This document shows, piece after piece, positions 32,961 to 40,841 of a DNA stretch of 40,841 bases (positions are counted from its first letter, which is position 1; each line of letters opens with the position of its first letter). This DNA is from JAFGPJ01 sp964439135 (lineage in GTDB: Bacteria; Planctomycetota; Phycisphaerae; Sedimentisphaerales; Anaerobacaceae). A program made the translations under genes and the position numbers. The stretch spans positions 1 through 40,841 of the forward strand of contig CAYTNN010000008.1 of assembly GCA_964439135.1 (NCBI GenBank). Direction: 5' to 3'. A model generated the notes under the pieces. That model did not search any database. It had not been told where the DNA came from and saw nothing but the letters and a program-made list of their open reading frames with translations.

Positions 32961-35207
32961 ATGAGACAGTTTGCGATTATAGTTATGGCGATGGCGGTGA
33001 TGGCCTGGGTGATCGGTTGTGCGAGTGTCCGGACCACTGCTATAGACAAGCAGATGGAGAAGAAAATCGACGAGTTGCTTGCAAAAATGACGCTGGAAGA
33101 AAAGGTCGGCCAGATGACGCAGGTGACATTGGAAGTCGTAGCGGGCGAGACCGGGGAAGACGGATCGCTAAAGCTCGATAATAAGAAGCTGCAGGACGCG
33201 ATTGTTACCCATCAGGTCGGATCAATATTGAACTGCGGCGGACAGGCGAGGTCCGTGGATAACTGGCTGGAAATCATCACGCAAATACAGGCTATGGCCA
33301 CAAAAGAGACACGGCTGGGGATTCCCATTATCTACGGGATCGACGCGATTCACGGGGCGAACTATACCCTGGGGGCTACGATATTCCCACAGCACATCGC
33401 GATGGCGGCGACCGGCAACGTGAACCTGGTGAGGACGGAGGGCGAAATTACCGCCCTGGAGGTGCGGGCGTCGGGAATGCCCTGGAACTTCAACCCGGTA
33501 CTGGGGCTCGCCAGAAATCCGATGTGGTCGAGGCATTGGGAAACATTCGGGGAGGACGCATATATCAGCTCCGTCATGGCGGCGGCCTATGTAGAAGGGC
33601 AGCAGGGCAGTGACATATCGCAGCCCACAAAGGTCGCGGCATGCATGAAGCATTACCTCGGCTACAGTGTGCCGCTGTCGGGCAAGGACCGGACGCCGGC
33701 ATATATTCCGGAACGGCAGTTAAGACAGCTATTCCTGAAGCCTTTTGCCGCAGCGGCAAAAGCAGGCGCCGCAACGGTCATGGTCAATTCCTCGGAGATC
33801 AACGGGATTCCAGTCCATTCGGACAGGTTCCTGCTGGTCGATGTGCTGCGGGACGAGCTGGGCTTCGATGGTTTTGTCGTTTCGGACTGGGCGGATATAG
33901 ATAATCTCTACAAACGGGAGATGGTGGCGAAAGATCAGCGCGAAGCGGTCAAGATGGCGGTCATGGCCGGGATTGATATGAGCATGGTGCCTTCCGACTA
34001 CAGCTTTTACGACCACCTTGTGGACCTTGTCAAAACCGGTGAGGTACCGATGAAACGCATCGACGAAGCGGTGACAGATATCCTTCGGGTCAAATTCCAG
34101 CTCGGGCTCTTTGAGAAACCGTATCCGGATAAGGAGCTTATAGAGCAGTTCGCAACGGATGCCTCACGCCAGGTAAATCTCCAGGCGGCGAGAGAAGCGA
34201 TGACACTGCTCAAGAATGAGAATGACATTTTACCGCTCAGCAAGAGCGGGAAGGTCCTTGTGACGGGGCCATGCGCCAATAAGCTTTCCGTGCTGAACGG
34301 GGGCTGGACAATTACCTGGCAGGGTGATAACGAAGCCCTCTATCCGCAAGAGAAGTCGACCATCCTGGAGGCGATACAGGATAAAGCCGGCGCAAGTAGC
34401 GTTGAGTATATCGAGGGAGTGACATTTGACGAGGAGCTGGATATTCCGAGGGCGGTCTCGGCGGCGAGCCGTGTGGATGTAATCGTGGCGTGCCTGGGTG
34501 AGCCGGCGTATTGTGAGACGCCCGGCAATATCGACGATTTGACTCTGAAGGCACCGCAGATTCGCCTTATGCAGGAGCTTGCCAAAACAGGCAAGCCCAT
34601 CGTCATGGTTCTGACCGAGGGCCGGCCCCGGGTGATTCGAACGATCGTCGACCATGCCGGCGCGATTCTGATGGCGTATTTGCCCGGCATGGAGGGCGGA
34701 CAGGCAATCGCCGACGTTCTCTTTGGCGATGCGAATCCGAGCGGAAAATTGCCGTATACGTATCCGAAATACTCCGGTTGGCACGTTTGCTACGATCATA
34801 AGAAAAGCGAGGATGCTGCTCCCAACAAATTCGATCCGCAGTGGGAGTTCGGGCACGGGTTGTCATATACGACTTTCAAGTACAGCGATCTGCAGCTTGA
34901 TAAGAACAAGCTCTCGGCGGACGATACCCTTACGGTCTCGGTCAATGTCACTAACACGGGCCAACGTGAAGGCGCCGAGATTGTGCAGCTATTCCTGTCG
35001 GATATCGTCGCGACCGTAACGCCCCCGGTCAAATCGCTCAAGCGGTTCAGCAAGGTGCCTTTGACGCCCGGCCAGAACCTGACAGTCAAGTTTGAGCTCA
35101 GCCGGGAAGATTTCGAGTTCATCGGTCGTGACAACAAGCCCGTTGTCGAGCCGGGCGAGTTCAAGGTCAGCGTCGGCGGGCTTACCGGGACCTTCGCGAT
35201 TCAGTAG
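32961..35207 (+). CDS. Glycoside hydrolase family 3 beta-glycosidase lipoprotein
   Basis: 748 residues from ATG 32961; AAAGGA is six bases upstream, and the open frame before it lacks a signal. A lipoprotein signal precedes Cys20 (MAVMAWVIGC). The GH3 N-terminal barrel shows GIDAIHG (127-132), KHYLGYS (230-236, binding K-H) and GFVVSDWADI with the nucleophile D309. The second alpha/beta domain and a fibronectin-III-like C-terminus (LTVSVNVTNTGQREGAEIVQLFL) complete the usual three-domain beta-glucosidase/xylosidase form. It would release terminal beta-linked sugars from oligosaccharides outside the cell or in the periplasm. The sugar specificity cannot be read. It stands alone, without a nearby transporter. 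Confidence 0.93.
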   Translation: MRQFAIIVMAMAVMAWVIGCASVRTTAIDKQMEKKIDELLAKMTLEEKVGQMTQVTLEVVAGETGEDGSLKLDNKKLQDAIVTHQVGSILNCGGQARSVDNWLEIITQIQAMATKETRLGIPIIYGIDAIHGANYTLGATIFPQHIAMAATGNVNLVRTEGEITALEVRASGMPWNFNPVLGLARNPMWSRHWETFGEDAYISSVMAAAYVEGQQGSDISQPTKVAACMKHYLGYSVPLSGKDRTPAYIPERQLRQLFLKPFAAAAKAGAATVMVNSSEINGIPVHSDRFLLVDVLRDELGFDGFVVSDWADIDNLYKREMVAKDQREAVKMAVMAGIDMSMVPSDYSFYDHLVDLVKTGEVPMKRIDEAVTDILRVKFQLGLFEKPYPDKELIEQFATDASRQVNLQAAREAMTLLKNENDILPLSKSGKVLVTGPCANKLSVLNGGWTITWQGDNEALYPQEKSTILEAIQDKAGASSVEYIEGVTFDEELDIPRAVSAASRVDVIVACLGEPAYCETPGNIDDLTLKAPQIRLMQELAKTGKPIVMVLTEGRPRVIRTIVDHAGAILMAYLPGMEGGQAIADVLFGDANPSGKLPYTYPKYSGWHVCYDHKKSEDAAPNKFDPQWEFGHGLSYTTFKYSDLQLDKNKLSADDTLTVSVNVTNTGQREGAEIVQLFLSDIVATVTPPVKSLKRFSKVPLTPGQNLTVKFELSREDFEFIGRDNKPVVEPGEFKVSVGGLTGTFAIQ

Positions 35208-35287
35208 ATTACCATTCGCGCTTCGCGTATATCGCGATGAATAGATCGATACAAGAATCAGGGGCAGTAGATAAAAACAGGCGAAGA

Positions 35288-35557
35288 ATGTCTGGCAAAA
35301 CTGGTGTACCGGTCAATTATTGCCCGCATAATCCTGAACTGCCGGATCTGGATCAGTAGCTGTGTAAACACGGCGATTATGACTGCGTTTATGTGGACAA
35401 ATGGCAATTGCATGCAATTGTGATTTTTCCGGGACATATTGCAAAAAGCAAACGTGATATCAAACACCTGATCTCCGCCGTGGATATCCCGGCGATAATT
35501 AAAATATTACAAAAGTCCATCGGCAGCCACTTGCTAATGCTGAATAATGTTGTATGA
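35288..35557 (+). pseudogene. Possible decayed ORF with an in-frame TAG
   Basis: A frame from ATG 35288 runs to TGA 35555-35557 with one internal TAG at 35357-35359, i.e. 23 plus 65 codons. The second part reads KHGDYDCVYVDKWQLHAIV and IKHLISAVDIPAIIKILQKS, protein-like but unknown to me. No good ribosome site. It could be a pseudogene, a sequencing error in a small gene, or chance. Confidence 0.25.
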
Positions 35558-35558
35558 T
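35531..35558 (+). promoter_or_regulatory. Candidate promoter of rho
   Basis: TTGCTA (35531-35536), 16-base spacer, TATGAT (35553-35558), about 55 bases before ATG 35614. Confidence 0.4.
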
Positions 35559-35613
35559 ACAAGCGTTTTCTCGTGCCACATTTATCTCTGGAGAAATTAA
35601 ACGGAACATTTTT

Positions 35614-36732
35614 ATGTCCGATACAATTACTGGAATATTGAGAAGTATCAACAAACAGCAGTTCGCGATAAGAACAGCCGACCGTTCTTATCGAGCGGGG
35701 CCGGCTGAAGTGATAGTGCAACCGGATATAACTCGCCGCCTCGGGCTCACTAAAGGAGCAACCGTCACCGCTCAGATCGAACGAAAGAAAGGCAAAAGAA
35801 AACTGGTATCCATCGAGTCGGTGGGGGGCATGGAACCGGAAGCCTTTCGCAAACGCCCGCGGTTTACCGATCTGGTGGCCATCGATCCTCACGAACGATT
35901 TGACCTGGGCGCTTCCGGCCAGGAGAGCATGCGTATCGTCGACCTCATTGCGCCAATCGGCAAGGGAACGCGCCAGTTGATCGTTTCGCCGCCCAAAGCG
36001 GGAAAGACCGTTCTCCTGGAACAAATCGTCCAGGCGATTCGGCAATGCTCCCCTGAAAGCCGTATTATCGTGCTGCTGGTGGATGAGCGGCCCGAGGAAG
36101 TCACCCACTTTCGCAGGTCTGTCGAGGGAGCCGAAGTGGTGGCAAGTACGAGCGACCACAGTGCCGACGAGCACGCCGAGCTCGCCGAGCTGATGCTTGC
36201 CCATATACAAACGGAACTGGAATGCGGCAGAGAGATAGTCCTGCTGATCGACAGTCTCACGCGAATGGGAAGGGCTTTCAACAATAGGGGCCGCCGGCGA
36301 GGTGCACCACGTCGCCAGACTATGAGCGGCGGATTGGAAGCCGGCATTCTGGAAATCCCCCGCCGAATCTTCGGACTGGCGCGCAAAATTGAAAACGGAG
36401 GCTCCGCCACCATCATCGCGACGTGCCTGATAAATACCGGCTCTCGAATGGATCAGCTTATCTTCGAGGAATTCAAGGGAACAGGCAACAGCGAAATCGT
36501 CCTCGACCGCGCCCTTGCCGAGGCCAGAATCTTCCCTTCGATCGACATCCCGGCCAGCGGCACGCGAAAGGAAGCCAAGCTCTACAGCGATGACGATACC
36601 CGAGGCATAGCCACGCTCCGGCGTGTATTGTCCAACTACGGGCCCCGCGGAGCCCTGGACTCCCTCTTCAAGCTGCTCCAGAAATATCCTACCAACAAGG
36701 AATTTCTGGAGAGTATGTCCGCCGGGATTTGA
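35614..36732 (+). CDS. rho: Transcription termination factor Rho
   Basis: 372 residues from ATG 35614 (MSDTITGIL), which begins the recognisable part; an in-frame ATG at 35554 is possible. An RNA-binding cold-shock-like domain spans about 1-70 (TGILRSINKQQFAIRTADRSY), then the RecA-like ATPase: P-loop PPKAGKT (126-132), VDERPEEVTHFRRSV, LLIDSLTRMGRAFN (Walker B), the Q-loop region RRQTMSGGLEAG and GTGNSEIVLDRALAEARIFPSIDI...SGTRKEA. All are standard Rho motifs. The N-terminal helical Rho_N domain present in Escherichia coli Rho is absent, so this is a short form. It acts as a hexameric RNA helicase ending transcription. The gene appears single, between a GH3 gene and fusA, and is followed by an intrinsic terminator-like hairpin. 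Confidence 0.93.
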   Translation: MSDTITGILRSINKQQFAIRTADRSYRAGPAEVIVQPDITRRLGLTKGATVTAQIERKKGKRKLVSIESVGGMEPEAFRKRPRFTDLVAIDPHERFDLGASGQESMRIVDLIAPIGKGTRQLIVSPPKAGKTVLLEQIVQAIRQCSPESRIIVLLVDERPEEVTHFRRSVEGAEVVASTSDHSADEHAELAELMLAHIQTELECGREIVLLIDSLTRMGRAFNNRGRRRGAPRRQTMSGGLEAGILEIPRRIFGLARKIENGGSATIIATCLINTGSRMDQLIFEEFKGTGNSEIVLDRALAEARIFPSIDIPASGTRKEAKLYSDDDTRGIATLRRVLSNYGPRGALDSLFKLLQKYPTNKEFLESMSAGI

Positions 36733-36780
36733 TCGCCGGTGAACCAAACTCCGGCTCAATACCAAAACAACGCCGGCGGC

Positions 36781-36802
36781 CGGCATGTCAATATGCCGTT
36801 TT
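36781..36802 (+). terminator. Terminator-like hairpin after rho
   Basis: CGGCAT (36781-36786) pairs with ATGCCG (36793-36798) over a six-base loop and is followed by TTTT. The stem is short, so strength is uncertain. Confidence 0.45.
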
Positions 36803-36906
36803 GCGACAATAAATGCGGGGCATTCCTGGTATCTACGGCTTATTTTGTCACCGAATAGTACACCATAATTATTTGCATTTTTTTGTAATATTTTTTGTTT
36901 TTTCAC

Positions 36907-36935
36907 TTGCCTTTTAGAAATAACCGAAGTATAAT
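36907..36935 (+). promoter_or_regulatory. Sigma70-type promoter of fusA, with long leader
   Basis: TTGCCT (36907-36912), 17-base spacer, perfect TATAAT (36930-36935). A start near 36942 gives a leader of about 180 nt. The leader holds a CCTC...GAGG stem-loop (about 37018-37037) and a 19-codon basic ORF starting at ATG 37030 without a good ribosome site. No known riboswitch was recognised. Confidence 0.75.
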
Positions 36936-37120
36936 GGTAGTTTTCGCTGTTTATGGAAGTAGTTAGCATCTTTCACTCCAATGTAATTTGCGGAAATCAC
37001 TGAAGGATCGTTAGAGACCTCTCGCCAGGATGGTGAGGCGTGTACAGTTTCGCTATAGCTCTTTAAAGGCCATGCGAAAAAAGAATTAACATTGTGTTTA
37101 AGTAATAGCATTGAGAAAAA

Positions 37121-39217
37121 ATGAAGCAGATTAGTAGAATCAGAAATATTGGTATTTCGGCACATATCGACTCCGGCAAAACAACGCTGAGCGAGCGGAT
37201 TTTGTTTTATACAGGGCGTATTCATCGCATGCAGGAAGTCCACGCCAACGAAGGCGGGGCAACAATGGATTTTATGGATATCGAACGCGAGCGAGGCATC
37301 ACGATAACCTCGGCCGCTACACAGGTAACCTGGAAAGACATTAGCATCAACCTGATCGACACTCCGGGCCACGTGGATTTCACCGTGGAAGTCGAACGTT
37401 CGCTGCGCGTTCTGGACGGGGCGATCATGGTACTCTGTTCGGTTGGCGGCGTCCAGAGCCAGTCGATTACCGTCGACCAGCAGATGAAACGATACCGCGT
37501 GCCGAGAATCGCCTTTATCAATAAAATGGATCGTGTCGGCGCCGATCCCGAACGGGTGCGTCATGACCTGAGAGAAAAACTCGGCCTGAACGTTGTCCCC
37601 ATACAGATCAACATGGGAGTGTCTGAAAGCTTTCAAGGCGTCATCGACCTGATTACCATGCGGGCCATCACCTTCGAGGGCAGCAGCGGTGAACAGGTTA
37701 TCCGGGGACCGATCCCCGCCGAGTATGCCGATAAGGCGGCAAAAGCACGAGAAGAAATGCTCGACGCTCTGAGCATGTACAACGACGAGATGATGGAACT
37801 GCTGCTCGAAGAAAAGCCCGTCGAGAATGATATGATCCGCCGGACGATTCGCGAAACCACAATCAACCGCGATATCGTGCCGCTGATGTTGGGCTCGGCG
37901 TTCAAGAACAAGGGCGTTCAGCCCCTGATGGACGCCGTGTGCGATTTCCTTCCCAACCCGATGGACCGCTCCAGCTTCGCCCGCGATCACAACAACGAGG
38001 GCACGGAAATCCCGCTGGCGAGCGACCCCGATGCTCCACTGGTGGCAATGGTTTTCAAGATTGCGGACGAATCTTTCGGGCAGTTGAGTTATGTCCGCGT
38101 CTATCAGGGCCAAATCATCAGAGGCCAACAATACCGCAATGCCCGAACGAATCGTATGCAGCGGATCGGCCGGATTGTTCGGATGCACGCAAACAACCGC
38201 GAGGACGTTACCGATGCCGGCCCCGGCGACATAATCGCCCTGCTGTCTGTGGATTGTGCCAGTGGCGACACGATTTGCGGCAACGGCATCAACTATTCTC
38301 TCGAAAGTATTTTTATTGCCGACCCGGTTATCAGCCTGTCTGTAACGCCTGCCGGTTCCGCCGACCAGGAACGCATGGCCAAGGCACTCAGCCGGTTCAT
38401 GAAAGAAGACCCGACCTTCCGCGTTTCCACCGATCCGAAAACCAGCCAGACGGTTATCGCCGGCATGGGAGAACTGCACCTCGACGTTTATGTCGAACGC
38501 ATGCGCCGTGAATTCAAGGCCGAGGTGACTGTCGGCATCCCGAACGTCAGCTATCGCGAGGCACCTACGGTCGAAGCCAAATTCAACTATAAGCACAAAA
38601 AACAGACCGGCGGCTCGGGGCAATATGCCCACGTGGTCGGCCGGCTCATCCCGCTGCCCGAGGACGCCGAATCCTCGTACGAGTTCGAAGACAACATCAA
38701 ATCGGGACGAATCCCCAGCGAATACATCCCCGCGGTTAACAAGGGCTTTCAGGCGGCTACGAAGAAAGGCCCGCTCGCGGGTTATGAAATTGTCGGCTGC
38801 AAAATGTGTCTTGACGACGGCTCGTACCATTCGGTTGACTCCAGCGAGATGGCGTTCCGCACGGCCGGCAGAGACGCCTTCATCGAAGCATTCAAAAAAT
38901 CCAGGCCCTGCCTGCTCGAACCGATCATGACTGTCGAGATCGAAATGCCGGGCGAATTCCAGGGCCCGGTCGTCGGCGACCTCAACTCCCGGCGAGGAAT
39001 TATCCTGGCAACCGAAACACGGGACAGCTACACGGTTGTTCGAGCCGAGGTTCCGCTGGCAAACATGTTTGGCTATGCCACGGTAATTCGCGGCATGACC
39101 AGGGGGGGCGGCACTTTCTCAATGGAAATGTCACGCTATGCCAGGGTCCCGGTCAAAATCAGCGAACTTATCCTCGAACAGCACCGCCAGGAAAATGAGC
39201 AAGCCGCTCGAAAATAA
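37121..39217 (+). CDS. fusA: Elongation factor G, spdEFG1/mitochondrial EF-G1 type
   Basis: 698 residues, full five-domain EF-G length. The GTPase motifs are AHIDSGKTT (P-loop, 14-22), RGITITSAAT (switch I end), DTPGH (80-84) and NKMD (134-137). The Ser in HIDSGKTT, where ordinary bacterial EF-G has Ala, and stretches such as IDTPGHVDFTVEVERSLRVLDGAI and CASGDT are shared with mitochondrial EF-G1 and with the spirochaete-planctomycete-delta group (spdEFG1), which acts in translocation. A separate recycling factor would be expected elsewhere. It stands alone rather than in a str operon with rpsL, rpsG and tuf. The ribosome site before ATG 37121 is weak (GAGA). It is convergent with the pectate-lyase-like gene. 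Confidence 0.95.
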   Translation: MKQISRIRNIGISAHIDSGKTTLSERILFYTGRIHRMQEVHANEGGATMDFMDIERERGITITSAATQVTWKDISINLIDTPGHVDFTVEVERSLRVLDGAIMVLCSVGGVQSQSITVDQQMKRYRVPRIAFINKMDRVGADPERVRHDLREKLGLNVVPIQINMGVSESFQGVIDLITMRAITFEGSSGEQVIRGPIPAEYADKAAKAREEMLDALSMYNDEMMELLLEEKPVENDMIRRTIRETTINRDIVPLMLGSAFKNKGVQPLMDAVCDFLPNPMDRSSFARDHNNEGTEIPLASDPDAPLVAMVFKIADESFGQLSYVRVYQGQIIRGQQYRNARTNRMQRIGRIVRMHANNREDVTDAGPGDIIALLSVDCASGDTICGNGINYSLESIFIADPVISLSVTPAGSADQERMAKALSRFMKEDPTFRVSTDPKTSQTVIAGMGELHLDVYVERMRREFKAEVTVGIPNVSYREAPTVEAKFNYKHKKQTGGSGQYAHVVGRLIPLPEDAESSYEFEDNIKSGRIPSEYIPAVNKGFQAATKKGPLAGYEIVGCKMCLDDGSYHSVDSSEMAFRTAGRDAFIEAFKKSRPCLLEPIMTVEIEMPGEFQGPVVGDLNSRRGIILATETRDSYTVVRAEVPLANMFGYATVIRGMTRGGGTFSMEMSRYARVPVKISELILEQHRQENEQAARK

Positions 39218-39243
39218 TCTTACGCCGGTCATATAATTATCGA

Positions 39244-39283
39244 ACGGGTATTGGCGGTTCGCTTTACCGCCCTATCAACCCGT
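39244..39283. terminator. Nested stem-loop between convergent fusA and the lyase-like gene
   Basis: Outer stem ACGGGT (39244-39249) / ACCCGT (39278-39283) and inner stem GGCGGT (39253-39258) / ACCGCC (39266-39271). No T-run follows on either strand, so it may be a bidirectional terminator or an mRNA 3'-end stabiliser. Confidence 0.45.
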
Positions 39284-39294
39284 CCATTTACGCA

Positions 39295-40617
39295 TTAGTT
39301 ACTTACATTAAATCCGAGTTGCACGTTTCCCCCGGATTTATTGACGATCCGCTCCGAGCCTGTGAATAAATTCTCCGTGATAATGGCACGGGTGACATTC
39401 TCTCCAAGCCGGATTTGCGGCCGGTCCTGTCGAAACTCGCATCCCCGAATAAGAACGGTGCCGCTGTCCGCCTGGATTGCGTGACGATCGCCCTGTTTGC
39501 CGCCCCACTGGACAAACGTGCAATCACTAAAGCCGACTGTCCCAGTCCCTGCGATCTTCGCTATCTGGTTGCACGGACCCCAGAACGCACAGTTCGAAAA
39601 GCGGATGCTTCCCGTATTGCTTTTTTCGACCCCGATCATGGTCGGGTCCGGCCCATGAAACGATACGAACTCGCCATTCGTAATCAACAGCCCGTACGGA
39701 GCGCATTGCTCGACGACAAGGGACGTATGGCAATCGTCGGCGCCGATACCGAGGAAGTTGCCGTTGCACATACCCCTTGTGCCCTGAATGAACTTATAGC
39801 CTACCTTGTAGCCGAAGCAGAATGTATTATAGACATACTGCCAGTCGGATTTGCCGAAGATAAACGCCTCGCCGTTTTCCATCTGCCACTGGAACAGCTT
39901 TGGTTTCATGCTCCACCAGGGATTGAAGTGGACGTTTTCGATTCGCCCTATATCGTAGATGGAGTCGACCAGGACGCCCCGCCGGAGCGGCTGGCCATGT
40001 ACGTCACGAACCAAATGTCGCTCGTTCCGCGTTGCGTCGATACCGTTGTACGGATTGAGCATTTCCACCGCGAGTACCGCCGGGTTTTTGCCTCGCATGG
40101 CGATAGCCCACGGGTACGGCTTGGGTATGTCATCTATGTTCTGTTGAGGATAATACAACACAACGCCCTTGAGGGTACTGTTTGTATTGAGAGTTATGAA
40201 AGCCGGCCCGTCCTCACTACCCGCCCCGCTCGTCACCAAAAAAGTGGTGCCGTCATCTGTCGGCTTGGGAAGCCCCCTGTTGCGCAGGCCGTTATGTGCC
40301 GGGACCGATTGCCAGACGCCCGCCAAAGTAACCGCGTTGGGCACGTTCAAATTGCCGGCGAAGAAATAATTGCCGACAGGAGCGTAAACAACACCACCGC
40401 CGGCTTTTGCCGCCGCATCCAGGGCCTTTTGAAATGCCGCCGTATCGTCCGTTTTGCCATCTCCGGCCGCGCCGAAACTGCGGACATTGAAATAATCAGA
40501 AACGGGGCCCTGAACCGGTTCTCCAGCAAAGACTCCAGCCGAAAATAAAAGTGTCAGCCCGAGAAAGAGCCGGCCAAACTGTTTCATCATACGTGCTTTA
40601 TAAAGACTGCGAACCAT
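39295..40617 (-). CDS. Exported pectate-lyase-superfamily (parallel beta-helix) protein
   Basis: 440 residues from ATG 40617, with AGGAG seven bases upstream. A signal peptide spans about 1-31 (FGRLFLGLTLLFSAGVFA). The start of the mature protein, FNVRSFGAAGDGKTDDTAAFQKALDAAAKAGGGVVYAPVGNYFFAG (in about 43-88), is the hallmark of the Pectate_lyase_3/GH28-related family. Repeating short strands to the end (e.g. GSIRFSNCAFWG, GTVGFSDCTFVQWGG, GTVLIRGCEFRQDRP) show the right-handed beta-helix. Such proteins are lyases or hydrolases of acidic polysaccharides or structural tail-spike-like proteins; catalytic residues could not be assigned. No neighbouring transporter or sulfatase is visible in the window. 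Confidence 0.85.
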   Translation of the reverse strand: MVRSLYKARMMKQFGRLFLGLTLLFSAGVFAGEPVQGPVSDYFNVRSFGAAGDGKTDDTAAFQKALDAAAKAGGGVVYAPVGNYFFAGNLNVPNAVTLAGVWQSVPAHNGLRNRGLPKPTDDGTTFLVTSGAGSEDGPAFITLNTNSTLKGVVLYYPQQNIDDIPKPYPWAIAMRGKNPAVLAVEMLNPYNGIDATRNERHLVRDVHGQPLRRGVLVDSIYDIGRIENVHFNPWWSMKPKLFQWQMENGEAFIFGKSDWQYVYNTFCFGYKVGYKFIQGTRGMCNGNFLGIGADDCHTSLVVEQCAPYGLLITNGEFVSFHGPDPTMIGVEKSNTGSIRFSNCAFWGPCNQIAKIAGTGTVGFSDCTFVQWGGKQGDRHAIQADSGTVLIRGCEFRQDRPQIRLGENVTRAIITENLFTGSERIVNKSGGNVQLGFNVSN

Positions 40618-40841
40618 TCTTTTGCTCCTGTAATTTATCCATCCAATTCCTGTTTTTTGCCGGGATTTTCAACGGATATCGAAATATTCCGGAACGATTT
40701 GGGCAAAAAGCCCCAGTTTCGAGCGTATACTATCAGCGCCGGGCGGTTTTTGCTACTGTTTCTTAGCCATAAACCACCTACCGCTTCACCCACTTACAGG
40801 AGATTTTGCCGGTATTATTTTGCTTTATCCGGTTAACCGGT
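40618..40841. other. Upstream region of the lyase-like gene
   Basis: No gene seen. On the minus strand TGATAGTAT (extended -10 form, about 40735-40727) could be the promoter but has only a weak -35. The right edge carries the palindrome ACCGGTTAACCGGT apart from its first base. Confidence 0.3.

Noticed and set aside
35389..36969. 526-codon open frame on the minus strand
   Set aside because: Antisense to rho; no domain or signal visible.
37030..37089. 19-codon basic ORF in the fusA leader as a leader peptide
   Set aside because: The ATG has no properly spaced ribosome site and the composition shows no regulatory pattern.
36914..38830. 638-codon open frame on the minus strand
   Set aside because: Antisense shadow of fusA, with composition rich in His/Arg/Asp typical of reversed high-GC coding sequence.
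40829..40841. Terminal CCGGTTAACCGG palindrome as a special site
   Set aside because: It is short, truncated by the window edge, and has no partner copy here.

Overview
The window looks like a planctomycete chromosome fragment, most likely class Phycisphaerae (Sedimentisphaerales-like) and probably from a metagenome assembly. The evidence is: an EF-G with the HIDSGKTT P-loop of the mitochondrial/planctomycete (spdEFG1) type; a BatA/DUF58/MoxR/DUF4159/TPR/DUF4175-like operon of a kind common in that phylum; many secreted carbohydrate- and peptide-degrading proteins; and dense short palindromic and AACAAANCCAA-type interspersed repeats. Two runs of exactly 100 N mark scaffold joins. All family names are from reading the translations; no search was run.

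Layout. 1-9836 (minus): one tightly coupled operon, in transcription order TPR/MA-like peptidase, DUF4159, MoxR ATPase, DUF58, BatA-type VWA membrane protein, and a DUF4175-like coiled-coil membrane protein that runs off the left edge. 10022-10144: a pabB-like N-terminal fragment. 10263-14125 (minus): a two-gene restriction-modification-like module (large Eco57I-type methyltransferase plus a small PD-(D/E)XK-like protein). 14126-15690: gene-poor, ending in a mosaic repeat array. 15694-17844: a zinc-ribbon membrane protein and corA with a putative leader peptide. 17854-24220: a GH38-like / DegT aminotransferase / Gfo-Idh-MocA operon (minus) divergent from a duplicated-domain secreted protein. 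24271-32407 (minus): five genes in one direction: glycyl-radical-enzyme activase, HypD-like glycyl radical enzyme, ACE-like peptidase lipoprotein, sodium:solute symporter and Xaa-Pro aminopeptidase. 32408-32960: a gap region hiding a short minus-strand gene. 32961-39217 (plus): GH3 lipoprotein, rho and fusA. 39295-40617 (minus): a secreted pectate-lyase-superfamily protein.

The best candidate for a new system is the 24-32 kb operon. Its parts fit a path for importing and fermenting proline/hydroxyproline-rich (collagen-like) peptides, but the glycyl radical enzyme carries Thr where hydroxyproline dehydratase has its catalytic Glu, so the chemistry may be new. A second theme is that short palindromic elements sit in frame inside several genes (BatA-type, DUF58, peptidase, TPR N-terminus) and even supply a stop codon. 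The first N gap is almost certainly an artefact of a 55-bp contig overlap; removing it restores the activase C-terminus and couples it to the enzyme.
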